Shown here: positions 50,173 to 55,081 of the stretch, one piece after another
Position numbering within the stretch: the first letter of the stretch is position 1
Layout: each line of letters starts with the position of its first letter
Source of the DNA: Nostocales cyanobacterium
Lineage (GTDB): Bacteria; Cyanobacteriota; Cyanobacteriia; Cyanobacteriales; Nostocaceae
Assembly (NCBI GenBank): GCA_004292695.1
Contig: RDXV01000012.1
Span: 1-55,081 of the forward strand
DNA: 55,081 nt
Direction: 5' to 3'
The notes under the pieces: model-generated
Database searches by the model: none
Told to the model about the DNA's origin: nothing
What the model saw: the letters and a program-made list of their open reading frames with translations, nothing else
Program-made: the position numbers and the translations under genes

Positions 50173-50237
50173 AGATCCCCGACTTCTTTTAATAACCTTC
50201 AAAATTACCAATAAATAATCATAGAAGTCGGGGATCT
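50173..50237. repeat. Palindromic repeat, long-loop copy
   Basis: AGATCCCCGACTTCT (50173-50187) is the exact reverse complement of AGAAGTCGGGGATCT (50223-50237), with 35 bp between. The arms are the same sequence as the palindrome at 50304-50336. Confidence 0.9.
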
Positions 50238-50303
50238 CAACACCTATTTTCATCCTGTAAATCTTAAAATCCTGGAAATCCTAATTCAGACAATTAAAAA
50301 ATC

Positions 50304-50336
50304 AGATCCCCGACTTCTTTAAGAAGTCGGGGATCT
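50304..50336 (-). terminator. Perfect palindrome after tal (terminator or dispersed repeat)
   Basis: Two 16-bp arms, AGATCCCCGACTTCTT and its exact reverse complement, separated by one base, start 22 bp beyond the tal stop. On the minus strand TGATTTTTTAATT follows, so it can work as a rho-independent terminator. The same arms nearby at 50173-50237 show that it belongs to a repeat family. Confidence 0.75.
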
Positions 50337-50358
50337 AAACCTAATTAATAATTAACTT

Positions 50359-51363
50359 TTAACCAGCAGCAACCATTTCTTTTTCCAGACGTTCCAATCT
50401 TTCAGCTAAAAGTTTTTCCAAAGACTCAAGCGCCTTAGTAAAACCATCAATACCTTCAGCTAATTTATCAGAAGCCATGCGATCGGCAGCGTGCATTTTA
50501 TCAAAAGTGGCCTTATCAACAGAGATTTTCTCAATAGATAAACTCGCAACCTTAGCAGGATCAAGCTTCCGGGGTAAGTCTGCAACAGTGCTTTGCAACT
50601 CCGACAACAAACCAGGAGAAATAGTCAACAAATCACAACCTGCCAACTCAGTAATTTCCCCAATGTTACGGAAACTAGCGCCCATAACTTCAGTTTTATA
50701 ACCAAACTTCTTGTAGTAGTTATAAATCTTAGTAACAGATAACACACCAGGATCTTCCGCTGGGGGGTAACTATCCCGGCCAGTATCCTTCTTGTACCAA
50801 TCTAAAATTCGACCCACAAAAGGAGAAATCAGAGTAATACCAGCCTCAGCACAGGCGATCGCCTGGTGAAGACCAAACAACAAAGTTAAGTTACAGTGAA
50901 TACCTTCCTTCTCCAGAATTTCCGCAGCCTTGATACCTTCCCAAGTAGCCGCAATTTTAATTAAAATCCGTTCCTTAGAAATACCAGCGGCTTTATACTG
51001 CTCAATTAAATCCCTAGCCACTGCCACAGTGCTATCAGTATCATAAGATAAGCGGGCATCAACCTCAGTAGAAACCCGACCAGGGATAATTTCCAAAATC
51101 TTCAAACCAAAAGAAACCGCCAAACGCCCAAAAGCTAAAGTCACCACATCAGCTTGAGAAGCTTTAGCGCCAGCATCCTTCTTAGCTTTAATCAAAGTTT
51201 GGTCAACAATATCTTGATATTCCGGCATTTGTGCCGCCGCAGTAATCAAAGAAGGATTAGTAGTAGCATCCTGGGGGGTAAACTTCTTAATTGCTTGGAT
51301 GTCCCCAGTATCTGCCACAACAACGGTTACTTCCCGCAACTGTTCTAGTAAATTCTTAGACAT
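50359..51363 (-). CDS. tal: Transaldolase
   Basis: 334 aa from [20 protein letters not shown] at 51363; an upstream ATG adds 13 residues foreign to the family. Pentose phosphate pathway enzyme moving a dihydroxyacetone unit. Schiff-base lysine Lys136 in [22 protein letters not shown] and the [19 protein letters not shown] strand are typical of TalB-type enzymes. Together with pyk and gap on the same strand it forms a carbon-metabolism block, though spacing (241 bp to pyk) suggests separate transcription. Confidence 0.95.
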   Translation of the reverse strand: MSKNLLEQLREVTVVVADTGDIQAIKKFTPQDATTNPSLITAAAQMPEYQDIVDQTLIKAKKDAGAKASQADVVTLAFGRLAVSFGLKILEIIPGRVSTEVDARLSYDTDSTVAVARDLIEQYKAAGISKERILIKIAATWEGIKAAEILEKEGIHCNLTLLFGLHQAIACAEAGITLISPFVGRILDWYKKDTGRDSYPPAEDPGVLSVTKIYNYYKKFGYKTEVMGASFRNIGEITELAGCDLLTISPGLLSELQSTVADLPRKLDPAKVASLSIEKISVDKATFDKMHAADRMASDKLAEGIDGFTKALESLEKLLAERLERLEKEMVAAG

Positions 51364-51604
51364 AATATACTCCGTGAATTTATTTGATTTAGGATTTACC
51401 AATCCCCAATTCTTTAAACTCTTTGATCATGCACACAATTCTGATTCTGGCAATTTTTCTTAACGATTGCCTAACTTTACTTTGCTAAATCATTCTTTTC
51501 CTTGTGCATAAGCTAACTTGTTTTGATGAACCGCAAAGTACGCAAAGTACACAAAGGAAGAGAATAAATAAAGTAATTGCAACCACAGACCTATTTTAAA
51601 TGTT

Positions 51605-53035
51605 TCAAGCTGTAATTGGCTGTCCAATAGAATGCACTTTAATTAAACTGGTTGTTCCTGACATACCAATTGGTACACCAGAAGTAATCACCACCTTGTC
51701 ACCCTTCTTCACCAAACCCTTCTCAACCACCGTATCCACCACTTGAGTAAACATCTCCTCCGCATGATGAACAGGTTTGATTAACAAAGGTTCTACACCC
51801 CAAGATAACGCCAACTGCCGATAAGCGGTAGGTTCGGAAGTAAGAGTAATAATTGGAGTCAAAGGGCGATATTTAGAAATCAACCGCGCCGTATTTCCAG
51901 AAGTAGTATTACAAAGAATTGCCTTAGAACCAGTTTCATAAGCCATTCTACACACAGCTTGAGCCACCGATTCAGTCACACTCAAACGCCCCGCTTCATG
52001 ACTCCAACCATGTCTAGCCCCATCTTTAAGTGAATTTTCCGTTTGCACGGCGATATTGTGCATAGTCCGCACCGCCTCCACAGGATATTCACCCACAGCA
52101 GTTTCCCCAGACAACATCACCGCATCCGTACCATCCAAAATCGAATTAGCCACATCAGTAGCCTCAGCACGGGTAGGATCAGGGGCGCTAATCATAGACT
52201 CTAACATCTGAGTAGCAGTAATTACAGGCTTACCCATCAAATTACACAGACGAGTAATATCCTTTTGAATCATTGGCACTTGGTGAATAGGCATTTCCAC
52301 CCCCAAATCACCCCGTGCAATCATAATTGCATCAGCGACTTCCAGAATGTCATTTAACTGTGCCACCGCTTCCGGGCGTTCAATTTTAGCGATGAGGCGA
52401 ATTTTAGCCCCCGCCGCTTCAATCATGCGTTTAGCAGGTTCTAAATCTTGAGGCGATCGCACAAAAGACACCGCCACCCAATCCACGCCCAAATCAATCC
52501 CAAACCGTAAATCCTGTAAATCCTTCTCCGTAATCGAACTCACAGGTAAAGGAGTAGCAGGTAAATTCACACCCTTATGGGAAGAAACCAACCCCCCAAT
52601 ATCCACATGAGCGCAAATCTTATCAGCATCCCGTTTAGAAACCGTTAACTTCACCCGGCCATCATTAATCAAAATCGGCTCACCCACCCGAATCATCGCA
52701 AACAAAGTCGGCAACGGCAAAGGCAACTCATCCGCATTATCACCCTTTTCTTGTAAAACAAAAGTTACCTCAGTTCCCGCCGTCAACATCAAACCTTCCG
52801 GTGGCAACTTCCCTAACCGAATCTTCGGACCACACAAATCTTGCATAATCGCCACAGGTTTATTTAGACTTTCACCAATGCGCCGTAAATGATGGAAATT
52901 TTGGGCATGAACATCATAAGCCCCATGAGAAAAATTCAACCTAGCCATATTCATCCCCGCCTTCACCAAAGCTTCCAGCTTCTCAGGTGAAGAAGTAGCA
53001 GGTCCAACAGTACAGATAATTTTAGTTCGACGCAT
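51605..53035 (-). CDS. pyk: Pyruvate kinase
   Basis: 476 aa from MRRTKIICTVGPATSSPEKL (an ATG three codons earlier is possible). Converts phosphoenolpyruvate and ADP to pyruvate and ATP. NFSHG, the active-site/metal motif IARGDLGVEMP, and ITATQMLESMI are present. It is the short form, without the extra C-terminal PEP-utiliser domain found in the ~590-aa cyanobacterial isoenzyme, so a longer paralogue may exist elsewhere. Confidence 0.95.
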   Translation of the reverse strand: MRRTKIICTVGPATSSPEKLEALVKAGMNMARLNFSHGAYDVHAQNFHHLRRIGESLNKPVAIMQDLCGPKIRLGKLPPEGLMLTAGTEVTFVLQEKGDNADELPLPLPTLFAMIRVGEPILINDGRVKLTVSKRDADKICAHVDIGGLVSSHKGVNLPATPLPVSSITEKDLQDLRFGIDLGVDWVAVSFVRSPQDLEPAKRMIEAAGAKIRLIAKIERPEAVAQLNDILEVADAIMIARGDLGVEMPIHQVPMIQKDITRLCNLMGKPVITATQMLESMISAPDPTRAEATDVANSILDGTDAVMLSGETAVGEYPVEAVRTMHNIAVQTENSLKDGARHGWSHEAGRLSVTESVAQAVCRMAYETGSKAILCNTTSGNTARLISKYRPLTPIITLTSEPTAYRQLALSWGVEPLLIKPVHHAEEMFTQVVDTVVEKGLVKKGDKVVITSGVPIGMSGTTSLIKVHSIGQPITA

Positions 53036-53127
53036 AAAAATCACTTAGGGTTAACGATTTGGTAGCGCACCCACCGCTTTGCGGAAGTCAAAAGTCAAAA
53101 GTCAAAAGTAAGAAATGAGGAGATGTA

Positions 53128-53152
53128 GGGGTAGCGCCCCCGTGCCTACCCC
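53128..53152 (-). terminator. Hairpin between gap and pyk
   Basis: GGGGTAG (53128-53134) pairs with CTACCCC (53146-53152). It lies ~80 bp past the gap stop. The same interval also has TTGCCTC heptamers (about 53198-53219). It could be a dispersed repeat rather than a true terminator. Confidence 0.45.
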
Positions 53153-53230
53153 GATTTTGGGAGGTGGGGAGATGGGGAGAAATATTATTTTTCTTTTGCC
53201 TCTTGCCTCTTGCCTCTTGCCTTCTATTCC

Positions 53231-54259
<1,029 letters not shown>

Positions 54260-54349
54260 TTAGTGTAGAGATGCAAACAAGGATCTTTGGCCGGAATAAT
54301 TTTAATCTGACTGAATTAACTCTTGCAGTCACATAAGATATATATTTTT

Positions 54350-54412
54350 GGGCATGGGGCATGGGGCATTGGGCATTGGGCATTGGGCATTGGGCATTGG
54401 GCATTGGGCATG
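54350..54412. repeat. Heptamer tandem repeat GGGCAT(T/G), nine units
   Basis: Nine units in tandem: the first two and the last are GGGCATG, the middle six GGGCATT. It lies ~100 bp upstream of gap. Confidence 0.95.
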
Positions 54413-54601
54413 AGTGATTAGTGATTGGTAAAAATGTTTCATACCATCTCCTAATGACTAATTTATCAATCACATCCTGTACATCCTCAAATCCTGGACA
54501 TCCTGTATCCCTAACGGGAGACGTTTAGCCACTTCAGACAAAATTATACTAAAAGTCTTGCTGTGTCTATTTTTTAAGCCATTTAAAGGAGATTTTGTAT
54601 C

Positions 54602-54703
54602 ATGACTATCTACACACCTCGGCAAATCGCCAAAACCCCTATTCTTTCGTTGAGGTGTGTGGATTGCTTACTGTGTAAGGGTTTGAGCTATGTGTTTGAC
54701 TAA
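54602..54703 (+). CDS. Possible 33-aa ORF in CRISPR leader region
   Basis: ATG at 54602 with AAAGGAG ten bases ahead opens a 33-codon frame (MTIYTPRQIAKTPILSLRCV, then DCLLCKGLSYVFD). The strong Shine-Dalgarno is the only support; the frame runs through the leader hairpin and may be a relic of a lost gene end or chance. Confidence 0.2.
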   Translation: MTIYTPRQIAKTPILSLRCVDCLLCKGLSYVFD

Positions 54704-54789
54704 TTTCTTAGATGGTTTTACAATCTTTTTTAGAGGTGTGTGGATTTGCAGTCTGAAATCCTTACTGGGTAAGGGCTGCTAGACGACCT
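54612..54789 (+). promoter_or_regulatory. CRISPR leader with duplicated block
   Basis: AT-rich stretch just before the first repeat. The block GAGGTGTGTGGATT...CTTACTG(T/G)GTAAGGG occurs twice, at 54652-54681 and 54733-54775. ACACACCTC (54612-54620) can pair with GAGGTGTGT (54652-54660). Position and similarity to other cyanobacterial leaders make this the leader; transcription should run rightwards. Confidence 0.65.
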
Positions 54790-54967
54790 CCCCACCGATT
54801 GGGTTAAATCGGAATTAATGGAAACGTGTAGGCACCTGAGTTTGCCAAACTTTGAAAATTCAACCCCACCGATTGGGTTAAATCGGAATTAATGGAAACA
54901 TCATAGAGACCATGAATCTCCCGACACAGATCCCCACCGATTGGGTTAAATCGGAATTAATGGAAAC
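54790..54967 (+). CRISPR. CRISPR array, three 36-bp repeats and two spacers
   Basis: Three identical 36-bp repeats at 54790-54825, 54864-54899 and 54932-54967, with spacers of 38 bp (54826-54863) and 32 bp (54900-54931). Each repeat starts CCCCACCGATTGGG, holds a perfect 6-bp hairpin CCGATT/AATCGG, and ends ATGGAAAC, the kind of 8-nt end that forms the 5' handle of crRNAs in type I-D/III systems; subtype is therefore a guess. No cas gene is in the window. No fourth repeat is found in the remaining 114 bp, where an IS607-type element begins. Confidence 0.95.
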
Positions 54968-54999
54968 CTTGCTTGACCTCGGAGAGCAAGTCCTTAGAT

Positions 55000-55081
55000 A
55001 AAGAAAGTGTAGACAAAAATGTACAATAAGGTTGAAGTATAGACATTGACCTCATGTACAAGCCTCATGAATTTGCAAAAA
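55000..55081 (+). mobile_element. Left end of an IS607-family element (truncated by window)
   Basis: After ~35-40 bp of what could be a third spacer, the sequence leads into an IS607-type gene (below). The exact element end is not visible; around 55000-55010 is an estimate. Confidence 0.6.
55054..55081 (+). CDS. IS607-family serine recombinase TnpA, first nine codons
   Basis: ATG at 55054 reads MYKPHEFAK to the window end. That start is the conserved beginning of IS607 TnpA (a MerR-like helix-turn-helix followed by a serine recombinase domain). Only nine residues are visible, so the call rests on this motif and on the context. Confidence 0.65.

Overview
The window looks like chromosome of a filamentous, probably heterocyst-forming cyanobacterium (Nostocales, Anabaena/Dolichospermum/Aphanizomenon-like). 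The evidence is AT-rich DNA, many HIP1 octamers (GCGATCGC) inside conserved genes, abundant 7-bp tandem repeats between and even inside genes, a ferredoxin-dependent glutamate synthase, a cyanobacterial-type RNase E with a C-terminal arginine patch, and several families known mainly from cyanobacteria (DICT sensor, DUF1997, DUF1822). Genus is inference; no rRNA or tRNA gene was found.

Layout. 0.5-7.5 kb: a B12-binding radical SAM protein, a DICT/degenerate-HD regulator and a pentapeptide-repeat protein (+), several small proteins, a CPBP membrane protease and clpS (-). 8.4-17.5 kb: a large radical SAM/DUF2344 protein, rne, rnhB, a DUF1997 protein, pheA and a LON-substrate-binding-domain protein. 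17.6-18.8 kb: an intact stand-alone TnpB that lacks the usual zinc-finger cysteines. 19.5-25.1 kb: the translation cluster rpsL-rpsG-fusA-tuf, with rpsJ beyond a terminator (-). 25.3-28.4 kb: an IscA/HesB-type protein, a mannose-6-phosphate isomerase-type cupin and an exported phosphodiester-glycosidase protein (-). 29.5-34.3 kb: glsF (+).

34.4-50.2 kb is accessory in character: AT-rich, with only one HIP1 site that I could find (in the deacetylase gene). It holds a tight three-gene operon (DUF262 protein, DUF3696-like ATPase, uncharacterised 323-aa protein) that resembles a defence module; envelope/polysaccharide genes (NodB deacetylase, GT2 transferase, multispanning mannosyltransferase-like protein); an operon of a sigma-70-like protein, a DUF1822 protein and a CHAT protease-like domain joined through one membrane helix to an amino-acid-type periplasmic binding domain; a VapC toxin-antitoxin pair; and decayed genes (GrpE tail, broken HTH/NB-ARC/TPR regulator). 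50.4-54.3 kb returns to central carbon metabolism: tal, pyk and gap (-). The right edge carries a CRISPR leader and three repeats; the array appears to be interrupted by an IS607-family element whose first codons end the window.

Repeats are a theme. Heptamer arrays abut start and stop codons. Three repeat elements sit in frame inside housekeeping genes (two in the radical SAM/DUF2344 gene, one in glsF). A ~70-85-bp palindromic element occurs twice with compensating stem changes. A ~230-260-bp element occurs once upstream of rne and once, inverted, upstream of fusA. The best candidates for something undescribed are the CHAT/binding-protein operon, the DUF262/ATPase/323-aa operon, the paired rne/fusA element and a possible structured RNA at 28.7 kb.
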